A DNA stretch of 64,000 nt from Burkholderiales bacterium (GTDB taxonomy: Bacteria; Pseudomonadota; Gammaproteobacteria; Burkholderiales; SG8-41): contig JAUXMZ010000016.1 of NCBI GenBank assembly GCA_030683105.1, positions 1-64,000 on the forward strand. The letters run 5' to 3'. Below are positions 7,987-18,127 of the stretch, piece by piece (position 1 is the stretch's first letter; every line of letters begins with the position of its first letter). The notes beneath the pieces were generated by a model. It worked only from the letters and a program-made list of their open reading frames with translations. It was not told where the DNA came from and ran no database searches. The position numbers and the translations under genes were made by a program.

Positions 7987-9705
7987 ATGACAACAACCAT
8001 ATCCCCGGTATCCGGGACCGCTGAAAATTTCGCCGCACTTTTTGAAGAAAGCCTCTCCCATAAGGAGATGCGCATAGGTGAGGTCATCACCGCCGAAGTC
8101 ATCCGCATTGACGATAATTTCGTAGTGGTCAATGCCGGACTCAAATCAGAAAGCTACATCCCTGCAGAAGAATTTCATAACGATCGCGGCGAAGTCGAGG
8201 CCAAGCCCGGCGATTTCATCAAGGTCGCGATCGAAGCACTGGAAGATGGCTACGGCGAGACCCGCCTTTCGCGCGACAAGGCGAAACGGCTTGCGGCGTG
8301 GCTTGATCTCGAAGAAGCGCTCGAGAAAGGTACGGTCGTGCAAGGCATGATCAACGGCAAGGTCAAAGGCGGCCTGACGGTGATGGTCAATGGCATTCGC
8401 GCCTTCCTTCCCGGATCGCTGGTCGATATCCGCCCGGTCAAGGACACCACTCCTTATGAAAACAAGGAGATGGAATTCAAGGTCATCAAGCTGGACCGCA
8501 AGCGCAACAACGTCGTGGTTTCGCGGCGCGCAGTGCTGGAAGCGACCCAGGGCGCAGAACGCCAGGCCCTTTTGTCGAACCTGCAGGAAGGCGCAGTGGT
8601 CAAGGGCATCGTCAAGAACATCACCGACTACGGCGCGTTCGTCGATCTGGGCGGCATAGACGGCCTGCTGCACATTACCGATCTCGCCTGGCGCCGTGTC
8701 AAGCATCCGTCGGAAATCCTGACGGTCGGTGACGAAGTCGAAGCCAAGATCCTCAAGTTCGACCAGGAGAAAAACCGCGTGTCGCTGGGGATGAAGCAAC
8801 TGGGCGATGATCCGTGGGTCGGGCTCTCCCGGCGTTACCCGACGGGCACCCGGCTGTTCGGCAAGGTCAGCAATCTCACCGATTACGGTGCATTTGTCGA
8901 GATCGAGCAGGGCATCGAAGGCCTGGTTCACGTCTCGGAAATGGACTGGACCAACAAGAACGTGCACCCGTCCAAGGTCGTTCAGCTTGGTGACGAAGTC
9001 GAAGTCATGGTGCTCGAAATCGATGAAGACCGCCGCCGCATTTCACTGGGCATGAAGCAGTGCATGGTCAACCCGTGGGATGAGTTTGCGATGAACCACA
9101 AGAAGGGCGACAAGGTCCGCGGCCAGATCAAGTCGATCACCGATTTCGGCATTTTCATCGGCCTGCCCGGTGGTATCGACGGCCTGGTGCACCTGTCTGA
9201 CCTGTCCTGGAACCTGCCCGGCGAAGAGGCCGTGCGCAACTACAAGAAGGGCGAGGAAACCGAGGCGGTGGTGTTGTCGATTGATGTCGAGCGCGAGCGC
9301 ATTTCGCTGGGTGTCAAGCAACTCGATGGTGATCCGTTCACCGGCTATGTCTCCTCGCATGAGAAGAATACGGTGGTCACGGGCACGGTAAAATCCATTG
9401 ATGCCAAAGGGGCGGTCATTGTGCTCGATGGCGACATGGAAGGGTATTTGCGCGCTTCGGAAGTGGCGCGAGACCGGGTCGAAGATATTCGCACCCGGCT
9501 CAAGGAAGGTGATTCGGTAACGGCGATGATCATCAATGTCGATCGCAAGAACCGCACCATCAACCTGTCGATAAAAGCCAAGGATATGGCGGAGGAAGCC
9601 GAGGCGATGCAGAAGGTCGCCGGGGACAAGCAATCGAGCGCAGGCACGACCAACCTGGGTGCGTTGCTTAAGGCAAAACTGGATACAGCGAACACTCAAC
9701 AATAA
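7987..9705 (+). CDS. rpsA: 30S ribosomal protein S1
   Basis: 572 residues with six consecutive S1 (OB-fold) repeats, the full-length proteobacterial form. The two N-terminal repeats anchor S1 to the ribosome, and the rest bind mRNA and unfold leaders lacking a strong Shine-Dalgarno. The repeats are visible as recurring DYGAFV and ISLGMKQ segments. The leader before the ATG at 7987 is AU-rich without a good Shine-Dalgarno, as is usual for rpsA, which is autoregulated at translation in E. coli. ihfB follows 15 bases later, the conserved rpsA-ihfB order. Confidence 0.98.
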   Translation: MTTTISPVSGTAENFAALFEESLSHKEMRIGEVITAEVIRIDDNFVVVNAGLKSESYIPAEEFHNDRGEVEAKPGDFIKVAIEALEDGYGETRLSRDKAKRLAAWLDLEEALEKGTVVQGMINGKVKGGLTVMVNGIRAFLPGSLVDIRPVKDTTPYENKEMEFKVIKLDRKRNNVVVSRRAVLEATQGAERQALLSNLQEGAVVKGIVKNITDYGAFVDLGGIDGLLHITDLAWRRVKHPSEILTVGDEVEAKILKFDQEKNRVSLGMKQLGDDPWVGLSRRYPTGTRLFGKVSNLTDYGAFVEIEQGIEGLVHVSEMDWTNKNVHPSKVVQLGDEVEVMVLEIDEDRRRISLGMKQCMVNPWDEFAMNHKKGDKVRGQIKSITDFGIFIGLPGGIDGLVHLSDLSWNLPGEEAVRNYKKGEETEAVVLSIDVERERISLGVKQLDGDPFTGYVSSHEKNTVVTGTVKSIDAKGAVIVLDGDMEGYLRASEVARDRVEDIRTRLKEGDSVTAMIINVDRKNRTINLSIKAKDMAEEAEAMQKVAGDKQSSAGTTNLGALLKAKLDTANTQQ

Positions 9706-9720
9706 GGGAGCACCAGTACC

Positions 9721-10005
9721 ATGACCAAGTCGGAGTTGATAGCAAAACTCGCGGCACGCTATCCGCAGTTGGTGGCGAAAGATGCCGAGCTTGCGGTGAA
9801 AATGATTCTGGACGCAATGGCCAAGAGCCTGTCTCAGGGCCAGCGCATCGAAATCAGGGGGTTTGGCAGTTTCGGGCTGAACTATCGTCCGCCGCGAGTC
9901 GGGCGCAATCCGAAGTCAGGTGAAAAGGTGCAGGTTCCTGCCAAGTATGTGCCGCATTTCAAGGCCGGCAAGGAACTCAGGGAACGCGTGGATTTAAAGA
10001 AATAA
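9721..10005 (+). CDS. ihfB: Integration host factor subunit beta
   Basis: 94-residue DNA-bending protein of the HU/IHF family that works as a heterodimer with IHF-alpha in the nucleoid and at promoters. The beta-arm segment [20 protein letters not shown] carries the intercalating proline. It directly follows rpsA with a GGGAG ribosome-binding site, and a strong terminator follows it, so rpsA-ihfB looks like a complete transcription unit. Confidence 0.97.
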   Translation: MTKSELIAKLAARYPQLVAKDAELAVKMILDAMAKSLSQGQRIEIRGFGSFGLNYRPPRVGRNPKSGEKVQVPAKYVPHFKAGKELRERVDLKK

Positions 10006-10040
10006 CAAGCATAAAGCACTTAGGCATCGTTTGTTCGAGG

Positions 10041-10072
10041 CGGCATAATCGAAAGATCATGCCGTTTTTTTT
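10041..10072 (+). terminator. Rho-independent terminator of rpsA-ihfB
   Basis: CGGCAT (10041-10046) pairs with ATGCCG, ATC pairs with GAT, and the stem closes on a GAAA tetraloop with one internal mismatch. Eight T residues follow. Confidence 0.85.
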
Positions 10073-10202
10073 GGCGGGTGCACTCACGACCGGCACTGCG
10101 GCGTACTGTCTTCGGTTGTCAGCCGGTGATGCCGTGGCGGCTGGCCGTGCCTGCCTCCGCCTTCCTGTATCCGATGGCCACTCGTGATATCCTCATCAGC
10201 CT

Positions 10203-10487
10203 ATGCGTTACATACTCTGGTTTCTTAAGTTCGCATTATTTATTCTGATCCTGAGCTTCGCCGTCAAGAATACCGATACGGTGACGGTGCATTATTACCT
10301 TGGCTATGATTGGCAGGCGCCGCTGGTGGTGGTTGCACTGGTATTTTTCAGTGTTGGCGCCCTGATCGGCATCCTGGCAAGCCTGATTCACCTGTTCCGG
10401 CTGCGGCGGGAAATCGGCGTGCTCAAGCGCGAACTGCGGACCCAGGCCAGCCCCCGCGACACGGCCCCCCCGCCGGACGCAGTATGA
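10203..10487 (+). CDS. lapA: Lipopolysaccharide assembly protein A (DUF1049)
   Basis: 94-residue inner-membrane protein with two hydrophobic segments (about residues 4-22 and 40-65) and a basic cytoplasmic tail. The family works with LapB, a TPR protein that adjusts LPS synthesis by delivering LpxC to FtsH. The gene lies 24 bases upstream of lapB, the usual pairing. The leader has no obvious ribosome-binding site, and the 130 bases between the ihfB terminator and this ATG show no clear motif beyond a TGATATCCT near 10184. Confidence 0.9.
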   Translation: MRYILWFLKFALFILILSFAVKNTDTVTVHYYLGYDWQAPLVVVALVFFSVGALIGILASLIHLFRLRREIGVLKRELRTQASPRDTAPPPDAV

Positions 10488-10511
10488 CCGGGCGCGTTAT
10501 TACGATAAGCC

Positions 10512-11687
10512 ATGGACATTGAATTCTGGTGGCTGTTGGCGTTGCCGATTTTTTTCACCCTGGGCTGGCTTGCTGCGCGCATTGACATCAAGCAGTTGCT
10601 GCTCGAATCGCGTGCACTGCCAGTGTCGTATTTCAAGGGGCTCAACTTCCTGCTGAATGAACAGCCCGACAAGGCCATCGAAGCCTTCATCGAGGTGGTC
10701 AAGGTCGATCCCCAGACCATAGAGTTGCATTTTGCGCTCGGGTCGCTGTTTCGCCGGCGCGGCGAAGTCGAGCGGGCTATCCGCATGCACCAGAACCTGG
10801 TCGAGCGCCGGGATCTGGCGCAGGAGCAGAAGCTACACGCGTTGTCCGAACTGGCGCAGGACTACCTCAAGGCGGGGTTGCTCGACCGGGCCGAAGAACT
10901 GTTCCTGAAACTGGACGGCACCCTGTATGCCGAGGCTGCGCTCAAATTCCTGCTGGATATTTACGAACAGGAAAAGGACTGGCACAAAGCGGTGGGCATC
11001 GCCGAGAAACTGGAAATCCTGACCGGCCAGTCGCACCAGAAGGAAATCGCAAATTTTTATTGCGAGATGGCGGGCAATGAGATCATGCACTCGCGTCCGG
11101 AAGCGGCGCGCCCCCTGCTCGCCGAGGCATTGGCCCATCACCGGCTGTGCGTTCGTGCCCATATGATGCTGGGCGACCTCGAATTTGGCGTCAACAATAT
11201 CGATGCCGCGATCGAAGCCTGGAAGCGCATCGAGAGCCAGAGTCCCGCCTACCTGGCGCTGGTGGCGGAACGGCTGCTGACGGCATTCAAACGCGTCGAC
11301 CGCGCTGAGGAGGGGCTTAACCTGCTGCGCGGCTATCTGCAGAAGTATTCGTCGCTCGATCTGCTCAATACGGTGTTTCAGGGCATGCTCGAGCGGCAGG
11401 ACGGCGTGAATGCATACCATCTGGTGCGCGACGAGTTGCGCCGCAATCCGACGCTGCTGGGGCTCGACAAACTGCTCGAGGCCCAGTTGCTGGACGCGCC
11501 GGTCGAGCGTCGCCGCGACCTGGAACTGATCAAGGATCTGGTGCACCAGCACACGCGCAATCTGGCCATGTACAAGTGCGACAACTGCGGTTTCAGGGCG
11601 CGGCAGTTTTACTGGCACTGTCCGGCCTGCGCCGCCTGGGAAACCTATTCGCCGCGCCGCACAGAGGAAAAAGGACTGCCCGCATGA
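10512..11687 (+). CDS. lapB: Lipopolysaccharide assembly protein B
   Basis: 391 residues: an N-terminal membrane anchor (about 1-20), a long run of tetratricopeptide repeats, and a C-terminal rubredoxin-like metal domain with paired CxxC motifs (C356 and C359 in CDNCGF, then CPAC). In E. coli LapB connects LpxC to FtsH proteolysis and coordinates LPS assembly. The stop overlaps the pyrF ATG (ATGA), so pyrF and the heptose genes downstream are probably in the same operon. Confidence 0.95.
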   Translation: MDIEFWWLLALPIFFTLGWLAARIDIKQLLLESRALPVSYFKGLNFLLNEQPDKAIEAFIEVVKVDPQTIELHFALGSLFRRRGEVERAIRMHQNLVERRDLAQEQKLHALSELAQDYLKAGLLDRAEELFLKLDGTLYAEAALKFLLDIYEQEKDWHKAVGIAEKLEILTGQSHQKEIANFYCEMAGNEIMHSRPEAARPLLAEALAHHRLCVRAHMMLGDLEFGVNNIDAAIEAWKRIESQSPAYLALVAERLLTAFKRVDRAEEGLNLLRGYLQKYSSLDLLNTVFQGMLERQDGVNAYHLVRDELRRNPTLLGLDKLLEAQLLDAPVERRRDLELIKDLVHQHTRNLAMYKCDNCGFRARQFYWHCPACAAWETYSPRRTEEKGLPA

Positions 11688-12403
11688 GCGATCCACGCGT
11701 TATCGTCGCGCTTGATTATTCTGAAGCTGCCGGCGCGCTCGAACTTGCCGGGCGGCTTGACCCCGCGCTGTGCCGTCTCAAAGTGGGCAAGGAATTGTTC
11801 ACGATGGCCGGACCGGCGTTGCTTCAGGCGCTGATGCAGCGCGGATACACGGTGTTTCTGGATCTCAAGTACCACGATATTCCTAACACCGTCGCGAGCG
11901 CATGCAAGGCGGCCGCAGCGCTGGGTGTGTGGATGATCAACGTTCATGCGCTGGGCGGACGGGCGATGATGCAGGCGGCACGCGAGGCGCTGGCGGCGCA
12001 TGCGCCGCGACCGAAACTGATCGCAGTGACGCTGCTCACCAGCATGGGCGAGCGCGACATGGAAGAAGCGGGGATCGCCGGCACACCGGCGCAAGCGGTG
12101 GCGCGGCTGGCGCGGCTTGCAGCAGAAAGCGGGATGGACGGCGTGGTGTGCTCGGCGCAGGAAGCGGCAATGCTCAGGCGCGAGCGTGGCCCGGATTTCT
12201 GTCTGGTTACGCCGGGTATCCGCCCCGCGCAGTCGAACGCAGACGATCAGCAGCGGATCATGACCCCGCGCGCGGCGATAGACAGCGGCGCCGACTATCT
12301 GGTGATCGGCAGGCCCATCACGCGCGCACCGGATCCGCTGCGCGCGCTCCAGCAGATCAGTCTCGAGATTACCGCCAAAGCGGGTAAAATCGGAACACCA
12401 TGA
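11684..12403 (+). CDS. pyrF: Orotidine 5'-phosphate decarboxylase
   Basis: 239-residue TIM-barrel enzyme converting OMP to UMP, the last step of de novo pyrimidine synthesis. The catalytic Asp-x-Lys-x-x-Asp array is present in [12 protein letters not shown] (D60, K62, D65), and the phosphate loop near the end reads LVIGRPI. The open frame begins at 11576, but that extension overlaps lapB. The ATG at 11684, overlapping the lapB stop, gives the family's usual start. It also overlaps the next gene by four bases. Confidence 0.97.
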   Translation: MSDPRVIVALDYSEAAGALELAGRLDPALCRLKVGKELFTMAGPALLQALMQRGYTVFLDLKYHDIPNTVASACKAAAALGVWMINVHALGGRAMMQAAREALAAHAPRPKLIAVTLLTSMGERDMEEAGIAGTPAQAVARLARLAAESGMDGVVCSAQEAAMLRRERGPDFCLVTPGIRPAQSNADDQQRIMTPRAAIDSGADYLVIGRPITRAPDPLRALQQISLEITAKAGKIGTP

Positions 12404-13425
12404 ACGCAGCCCGCAGCAAAAGCAAAAGTCCGGCCCGGACAGTGCGCGCACCCCGCAACGACACCCTTCCAGGTGACGCGGCGGCGCTTACTGCGCGCCA
12501 GCTCGCAGCCATGGCGCAGGCAAGAGTGCTGGTGGTGGGTGATGTCATGCTCGACCGCTACTGGTTCGGCGAGGTCAGCCGGATTTCCCCGGAAGCGCCG
12601 GTGCCTGTCGTCAAGATCAACAGAATCGAAGAGCGTCCCGGAGGTGCGGCCAACGTCGCGCGCAACGTTGCAGCGCTCGGCGCCAGCGTCAGCTTGCTGT
12701 CGGTGACGGGGCGGGACGAGGCCGGTACGCGGTTAAGACGGCTGTTGAAAAACGACCGGATTGCGGCGCGACTGCACATAGACCGCAGCATAGATACCAC
12801 CGTGAAACTGCGCGTCATCGGCCGCCAGCAGCAGTTGCTGCGCGTGGATTTCGAGACGCCGCCCAGCCACGAAGTGCTGGCGACCAAACTCAAGGATTTC
12901 GCCGGCATGCTGCGCGACGTCGATGCCGTGATATTGTCGGATTATGGCAAGGGTGGGCTCGCGCATATCACGAAAATGATAACGATGGCGCGACGCGCGG
13001 GAAAAGCGGTGTTGGTCGACCCCAAGGGCGAGGATTACACGCGTTACCGCGGGGCGACTGTGATCACGCCCAACCGCGCTGAATTCCAGCAAATCGCCGG
13101 GCGCTGGGCCAGCGAAACCGAACTCACAGACAAGGCCTGGAAACTGCGGCGCAAACTGGGCGTGGGTGCGCTGCTGGTGACGCGCAGCGAGGAAGGCATG
13201 ACGCTGTACCAGTCCGGCAAGCGCCTGCACGTCACCGCGCAGGCGCGGGAAGTGTTCGACGTCAGCGGCGCGGGCGATACCGTGATCGCCGCCCTGGGAG
13301 TGATGCTGGGCAGCGGCGCCAGTCTCGCCGAGGCGGTGCGTATTGCCAACTGCGCCGCCGGGGTTGTGGTGGGCAAGTTTGGCACCGCCGTGGCGTACCC
13401 GAATGAGTTGATTAATTCTGATTAG
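12400..13425 (+). CDS. hldA: D-glycero-beta-D-manno-heptose-7-phosphate kinase
   Basis: 341-residue PfkB/ribokinase-type sugar kinase corresponding to domain I of RfaE/HldE. It phosphorylates heptose-7-phosphate at C1 on the way to ADP-heptose for LPS inner core. PfkB signatures are GGAANVARN near residue 85 and DVSGAGDTV near residue 287. The adenylyltransferase domain (HldE domain II) is not fused and not in this window, so a separate gene elsewhere is expected. A basic, low-complexity N-terminal extension of about 30 residues precedes the conserved start of the fold. Confidence 0.93.
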   Translation: MNAARSKSKSPARTVRAPRNDTLPGDAAALTARQLAAMAQARVLVVGDVMLDRYWFGEVSRISPEAPVPVVKINRIEERPGGAANVARNVAALGASVSLLSVTGRDEAGTRLRRLLKNDRIAARLHIDRSIDTTVKLRVIGRQQQLLRVDFETPPSHEVLATKLKDFAGMLRDVDAVILSDYGKGGLAHITKMITMARRAGKAVLVDPKGEDYTRYRGATVITPNRAEFQQIAGRWASETELTDKAWKLRRKLGVGALLVTRSEEGMTLYQSGKRLHVTAQAREVFDVSGAGDTVIAALGVMLGSGASLAEAVRIANCAAGVVVGKFGTAVAYPNELINSD

Positions 13426-13474
13426 ACGGAACTGACAATATGTATCGCATCGTTTCCGGCGAGGGAATGTAGAA

Positions 13475-14467
13475 ATGATCGTGGTTACTGGTGCGGCCGG
13501 TTTTATCGGCTCCAATCTGGTCAGGGCGCTCAATGACAGGGGCGTCACCGACATCATTGCGGTGGACAATCTGACGCACGGCGACAAGTTCATTAATCTC
13601 GCCGATTGCGACATTGCTGATTACCTAGACAAGGAGTCGTTCCTGCGCGAACTGGAGGGCGGCACCTTCGATGGCGCGGTCGAGGTGGTGCTGCACGAGG
13701 GGGCCTGTTCCGATACCACGGAAAGCGATGGCCGCTACATGATGCAGAACAACTACCGCTATTCCCGCGCGCTGCTCGATTACTGCATCTCGGACGAAGT
13801 GCCGCTGATCTACGCCTCGTCAGCGGCGGTTTACGGCGCGAGCCAGGCCTTCCGCGAGTCGCGAGAATGCGAAGGGCCGCTCAATGTCTACGGCTATTCC
13901 AAATTTCTGTTCGACCAGGTGGTGCGCCGGAACCAGGATGAACTGTCGGCACAGGTGGTGGGGTTGCGCTATTTCAACGTGTATGGCGAGCGCGAGCAGC
14001 ACAAGACGCGCATGGCGTCGGTGGCCTTTCATTTCTTCAATCAGTACCGGTCTGCAGGCAGCGTCAGGCTGTTCGAAGGCAGCGGCGGCTATGGCAACGG
14101 CGATCAGCGCCGCGACTTCGTGTCGGTCGAGGATGTGGTCAAAATCAACCTGTTTTTCCTCGATAACCCGGGGATATCCGGTATTTTCAATGTGGGCACC
14201 GGCGCGGCGCAAAGCTTCAATGATGTTGCGGTGGCCACCATCAATGCCTGCCGCCAGGCGGAGGGCGAGGCGTCGCTGTCGCTCGTCGAAATGCAGCAGC
14301 AGGGTGTAATCCGCTATATCCCGTTCCCCGAGGATCTCAAGGGCAAATACCAGAGTTATACTCAAGCTGAGGTTGCCGCTTTGCGTGCTGCAGGCTACAG
14401 CGCGCCTTTGCTGAGTGTAGAACAGGGCGTGAAGCGCTATTGCGAGACGTTGTTGACTGTCCGGTAG
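13475..14467 (+). CDS. hldD: ADP-L-glycero-D-manno-heptose 6-epimerase
   Basis: 330-residue short-chain-dehydrogenase-like epimerase producing the ADP-heptose used by LPS heptosyltransferases. It has the Rossmann motif GAAGFIGS at the N-terminus, YASSAAVYG with the catalytic Ser/Thr region, and Tyr-x3-Lys as YGYSK. It follows the heptose kinase by 49 bases, so two steps of the same pathway are adjacent. Also known as rfaD. Confidence 0.96.
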   Translation: MIVVTGAAGFIGSNLVRALNDRGVTDIIAVDNLTHGDKFINLADCDIADYLDKESFLRELEGGTFDGAVEVVLHEGACSDTTESDGRYMMQNNYRYSRALLDYCISDEVPLIYASSAAVYGASQAFRESRECEGPLNVYGYSKFLFDQVVRRNQDELSAQVVGLRYFNVYGEREQHKTRMASVAFHFFNQYRSAGSVRLFEGSGGYGNGDQRRDFVSVEDVVKINLFFLDNPGISGIFNVGTGAAQSFNDVAVATINACRQAEGEASLSLVEMQQQGVIRYIPFPEDLKGKYQSYTQAEVAALRAAGYSAPLLSVEQGVKRYCETLLTVR

Positions 14468-14512
14468 TCGTACGGTCACGTGCTGCCGCGCCGCACATCA
14501 CAGGAACCCCGA

Positions 14513-15418
14513 ATGTCTCAAACGCCACCTGCTTTCAAAACCCTGGAAGATTTCGTCGGCAACACGCCGCTGGTAAAGCTCAAGCGCATTGAGGGCAACC
14601 CGGGCAACGTGCTGCTGGCCAAGCTCGAAGGCAATAATCCGGCGGGTTCGGTCAAGGACCGGCCGGCATTGATGATGATACTGCGCGCCCAGGAGCGCGG
14701 CGACATCAAGCCAGGCGACACGCTGATCGAGTCGACCAGCGGCAACACCGGCATTGCGCTGGCGATGTGCGCGGCCATGATGGGTTACCGCATGATACTG
14801 GTGATGCCGGAGCATTTGTCGATCGAGCGGCGGCAGAGCATGGCGGCCTACGGCGCGGAATTCGTGCTGACGTCCAAGGATGGCGGCATGGAATTGGCAC
14901 GCGATGTCGCGGAGAAAATGCGTGACGAGGGCAAAGGCGTCATCCTCGACCAGTTTGCCAATCCCGATAACCCGCTCGCGCATTACGAGACCACCGGACC
15001 GGAAATCTGGCGCGATACCGGCGGCACGATTACCCACTTTATCAGCAGCATGGGCACGACCGGCACCATCATGGGCGTGTCACGCTTTCTCAAGGAAAAA
15101 AACCCGGCGATCCAGATCATTGGCTGCCAGCCGACGGAAGGCTCGCAGATTCCCGGGATCAGAAAATGGCCCGAGGCGTATTTGCCGAAGATCTGCGACT
15201 GGCGCCGCGTCGATCGCGTGATCGAAGTGTCGCAGCGCGACGCCGAGGACATGACGCGGCGGCTGGCGCGGGAAGAAGGCATTTTTGCCGGTATTTCTTC
15301 GGGCGGCGCGATGTGGGCGGCGCTCGAGGTTGCGCGCAGCGAGAAGAACGCGGTGATTGTCACCATCGTATGCGATCGTGGCGACCGGTACCTGTCCACC
15401 GGAGTGTTTCCGGCCTGA
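14513..15418 (+). CDS. cysM: Cysteine synthase B
   Basis: 301-residue PLP enzyme making cysteine (or S-sulfocysteine from thiosulfate) from O-acetylserine. The PLP lysine is K48 in NPAGSVKDRP, TSGNTG follows near residue 80, and a glycine-rich phosphate loop GTTGT lies near residue 185. The short form and motif details favour CysM over CysK. The frame opens at 14480, but the ATG at 14513 with a CAGGA ribosome-binding site fits the family. Neighbouring LPS genes and cysM commonly share this order in Betaproteobacteria. Confidence 0.94.
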   Translation: MSQTPPAFKTLEDFVGNTPLVKLKRIEGNPGNVLLAKLEGNNPAGSVKDRPALMMILRAQERGDIKPGDTLIESTSGNTGIALAMCAAMMGYRMILVMPEHLSIERRQSMAAYGAEFVLTSKDGGMELARDVAEKMRDEGKGVILDQFANPDNPLAHYETTGPEIWRDTGGTITHFISSMGTTGTIMGVSRFLKEKNPAIQIIGCQPTEGSQIPGIRKWPEAYLPKICDWRRVDRVIEVSQRDAEDMTRRLAREEGIFAGISSGGAMWAALEVARSEKNAVIVTIVCDRGDRYLSTGVFPA

Positions 15419-15440
15419 CGCCGGCCCGCTCAATGCCGTG

Positions 15441-17411
15441 ATGCTTCGTCTCGGTGTCTGGGTGTTCGTCGCGCTGACGCTAAGTTTCGCAGCGGCAACC
15501 CGGGCACAACACATCACCCTCTCCATCGACGACCTGGAAGCGCCCGGATTCTCGGCAAAAGCGCTCAAGGGCGATCTGCGGGGAACTGCCGAGCGTGAGC
15601 TGCTGCTTGAGATCGGTGCGGTCACCCTGCACGGCAGGACGTGGCGTAATGTGCGGGTAAGGTGTCCCCGGATGCGCCTTGAATCCTCCGTCATTGCATG
15701 CGCCGAGGCGGTAATAGAGGCCGGCGAAAAAATCCCTCTGACCTTTACATATTCTGCCAGCCAGAAAAAACTTGAAGTTGTTCTGCGGCCCGCTTCCCGG
15801 GAAATCTGGCAACTCGATGCCGACTTCGGTAAACGCGAGTTCAGGGTCGCCATCGATAACGGCAAACCGGAGCGCCTTGCATCATGGTTGCCGCCCGAGA
15901 TGCCTAAACCCAGTGGCGGCACCATCAAAGGCGCCATTACGTTCCTGACTGCCGGCAGTGTGAACGCGCAGATCGAAGTGGACGGGTTGGCTTTTAGCGA
16001 TGCAAGCGGGCTGCGTGCGGGCGAGAAGATCAAGGCCGGTATCAGGGTAGCCGCAGATCAACGCGACGGTGTATGGCAGTGGCGGGCCAGCGCGGACTGG
16101 GTGGCGGGGGAAGTATTCTGGCAGCCGATTTACGTCACGGGCAGCGGCCAGCGCCTGGAGGCGGAAGGGATTTCGGGTGCGCAGCGGACACAGATCCGGC
16201 GCGGGAGCCTCACGCTGCCAGCCGTGGGCAGCGCGGAATTTAACGGCGTGTGGGACCACAAAACCGAACAAATAATCAATGCGGATGTCCGCTCCACTCC
16301 GCTGAAATTGAGCGCGCTCTACGCCCAGGTCCTGAAGCCGTTTCTGGCGCAGACGGCGCTGGGAGATGTACGGACGGCAGGCGAGGTGACGGCGGCAGTG
16401 CAGATCGCACAGGGCAAGCTGGGCACCGTCGACCTGCAGTTCAAGGACGTTTCTCTGGAAGACCATAACCGGCGATTTGCGCTGTTCGGCATGGAGGGGC
16501 ACATCCCGTGGCAGCAGGATGCCGCGACCCAGGCTGAGATTTCGGTCAAAGGCGGCGAAGTGCTGCGGCTGCCGTTTGGCCCCTTTCGCTTGCCGCTCAA
16601 TATGCGAGGGACGCATTTTGCCGTGGACAAACTCGATGTGCCATTGCTCGACGCCAAGCTGACCGTCAGCGATTTTTCTGCAGGATTGGCCGCAGACGGC
16701 TGGCGCTGGAGTTTCGGCGGCGGCCTGACGCCGGTCTCGCTGTCGCGGTTCACGCAAAGCCTGGGGTTGCCGACAATGCACGGTTCGCTGTCCGGCGTGA
16801 TTCCCCGGATGACGTATGAAAAGTCAACGCTGAGCGTCGATGGTGCGTTGTTGTTCAGGGTATTCGACGGCACCATCGTCGCCAAGGACCTCAGGCTGTT
16901 GGATCCGTTCGGCAAGGTGCCGCGGATGCAGGCGGACCTGGATATGCGCAATCTCGATCTGGACCTGCTGACGCGCACGTTTTCATTCGGCAATATCACG
17001 GGGCGCATCGATGCGCAGGTGACCGGGATGGAACTGACCAATTGGCAGCCGGTCAAATTCGACGCCCGGGTTGAGAGCAGCGCGGGCGATTATCCGCGCA
17101 AGATCAGCCAGACCGCGGTGCAGAACATCTCGGCGTTGGGCGGCGCCGGTGCGGCGGCGGCGATCCAGCGCAGCTTTCTGCGATTTTTCGAGCAGTTTGG
17201 CTATCAAAAGATCGGTTTGAAGTGCAAGCTGAGAAACTACGTGTGTGAAATGAGCGGCGCGGAAGATGCGCCGCAGGGTTACGTCATAGTCAAGGGCGGC
17301 GGCATACCGGCGATTACCGTGATCGGCTACAATCGCTACGTAAGCTGGCAGGAACTGATAGACCGGCTCAAGCGCATCATGCAGGACAATGTGCATGCAA
17401 TCGTTGAATAA
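15441..17411 (+). CDS. ydbH: YdbH-like AsmA-family intermembrane lipid transport protein
   Basis: 656 residues beginning with a hydrophobic signal or anchor (about 1-25, ending ATRAQH), followed by long beta-rich sequence without catalytic motifs. The C-terminal part resembles the YdbH/dicarboxylate-transport domain, and the call is supported mainly by the ynbE and ydbL genes directly downstream. In E. coli YdbH is one of three AsmA-like proteins that together move phospholipids to the outer membrane, and it bridges the periplasm with the lipoprotein YnbE. This copy is shorter than the E. coli protein (about 880 residues). The start was chosen at 15441 because upstream codons overlap cysM. 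Confidence 0.8.
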   Translation: MLRLGVWVFVALTLSFAAATRAQHITLSIDDLEAPGFSAKALKGDLRGTAERELLLEIGAVTLHGRTWRNVRVRCPRMRLESSVIACAEAVIEAGEKIPLTFTYSASQKKLEVVLRPASREIWQLDADFGKREFRVAIDNGKPERLASWLPPEMPKPSGGTIKGAITFLTAGSVNAQIEVDGLAFSDASGLRAGEKIKAGIRVAADQRDGVWQWRASADWVAGEVFWQPIYVTGSGQRLEAEGISGAQRTQIRRGSLTLPAVGSAEFNGVWDHKTEQIINADVRSTPLKLSALYAQVLKPFLAQTALGDVRTAGEVTAAVQIAQGKLGTVDLQFKDVSLEDHNRRFALFGMEGHIPWQQDAATQAEISVKGGEVLRLPFGPFRLPLNMRGTHFAVDKLDVPLLDAKLTVSDFSAGLAADGWRWSFGGGLTPVSLSRFTQSLGLPTMHGSLSGVIPRMTYEKSTLSVDGALLFRVFDGTIVAKDLRLLDPFGKVPRMQADLDMRNLDLDLLTRTFSFGNITGRIDAQVTGMELTNWQPVKFDARVESSAGDYPRKISQTAVQNISALGGAGAAAAIQRSFLRFFEQFGYQKIGLKCKLRNYVCEMSGAEDAPQGYVIVKGGGIPAITVIGYNRYVSWQELIDRLKRIMQDNVHAIVE

Positions 17412-17421
17412 AGGAATCGTC

Positions 17422-17613
17422 ATGAAGGACAGAATCGCCGGTCTACTAGCAGCGTTGGTGTGCGCACTGGCGCTGGGCGGGTGTGTCACCATCAATATTT
17501 ATTTTCCCGCGGCAGCAGCGGAAAAAGCGGCGGACAAGATCATCGACGAAGTCTGGCAAATCAAGAAAGACGCGGATGCTGCAAGTGGCGATAAGCCTGC
17601 GGCAGCCCGGTAA
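17422..17613 (+). CDS. ynbE: YnbE-like small outer-membrane lipoprotein
   Basis: 63 residues with a signal peptide and lipobox LALGGC (Cys21), followed by VTINIYFPAAAAEKAADKII, the hallmark of the YnbE family. In E. coli YnbE forms the outer-membrane end of a bridge with YdbH. It lies ten bases after ydbH and ten before ydbL, with an AAAGGA ribosome-binding site. The frame can be extended upstream to 17389, but the internal ATG at 17422 gives the lipoprotein signal. Confidence 0.88.
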   Translation: MKDRIAGLLAALVCALALGGCVTINIYFPAAAAEKAADKIIDEVWQIKKDADAASGDKPAAAR

Positions 17614-17623
17614 AGGAGAAGCT

Positions 17624-18049
17624 ATGAGAGCAACAGTTTGGTTACGCGGGGTGCTGGTGGCATTGATGCTGGGCGTTGCCGGCGCAGCGCTGGCCCAGGC
17701 CAATCTCGAAATCAATACGCCGGCGATTGCCGGCCTCCAGGCGAGCATGCAGGCCCGCCACACCCAGCTCGCGGGCCTTTATGCGAGCGGCGCCATCGGT
17801 CTGACGCGCGATGGCAACATTGCGTTGCGCGATGCCAATGCCGTGCCGCTGGCACAGCGCCAGCAAGCCAATTCACTGGTTGCGGCCGAGAACCAGGATC
17901 GCACGGCGCTATACAGGGAAATCGCACGCGCCAATGGCAAACCGGAGTGGGAAGGCGAAATCCGCGCCACGTTTGCCCAGCGCTGGATAGAAAAATCCCA
18001 GCCGGGCTGGTATTACCAGAACCCGTCGGGCAGTTGGGTGCGCAAGTAG
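17624..18049 (+). CDS. ydbL: YdbL family protein (DUF1318)
   Basis: 141 residues with a cleavable signal peptide (cleavage near ALAQ-AN, residue 25), then a small periplasmic domain ending WYYQNPSGSW, typical of DUF1318/YdbL. E. coli YdbL is reported to help keep the YdbH-YnbE bridge in its working state. The ATG at 17624 has a strong AAAGGAGAA ribosome-binding site. It completes a three-gene ydbH-ynbE-ydbL set. Confidence 0.87.
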   Translation: MRATVWLRGVLVALMLGVAGAALAQANLEINTPAIAGLQASMQARHTQLAGLYASGAIGLTRDGNIALRDANAVPLAQRQQANSLVAAENQDRTALYREIARANGKPEWEGEIRATFAQRWIEKSQPGWYYQNPSGSWVRK

Positions 18050-18127
18050 GTGCTGCGGTTGATCCGCAACCGTGCGGGGCTGGCTGTCCGTATTAAACAA
18101 TAAACTATTGATATTAAAACTAAATTA

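Noticed and set aside
13475-14467. O-antigen or capsule cluster
   Set aside because: Only hldA and hldD are present; no glycosyltransferase or polymerase gene is near, so this is core heptose supply, not a surface polysaccharide locus.
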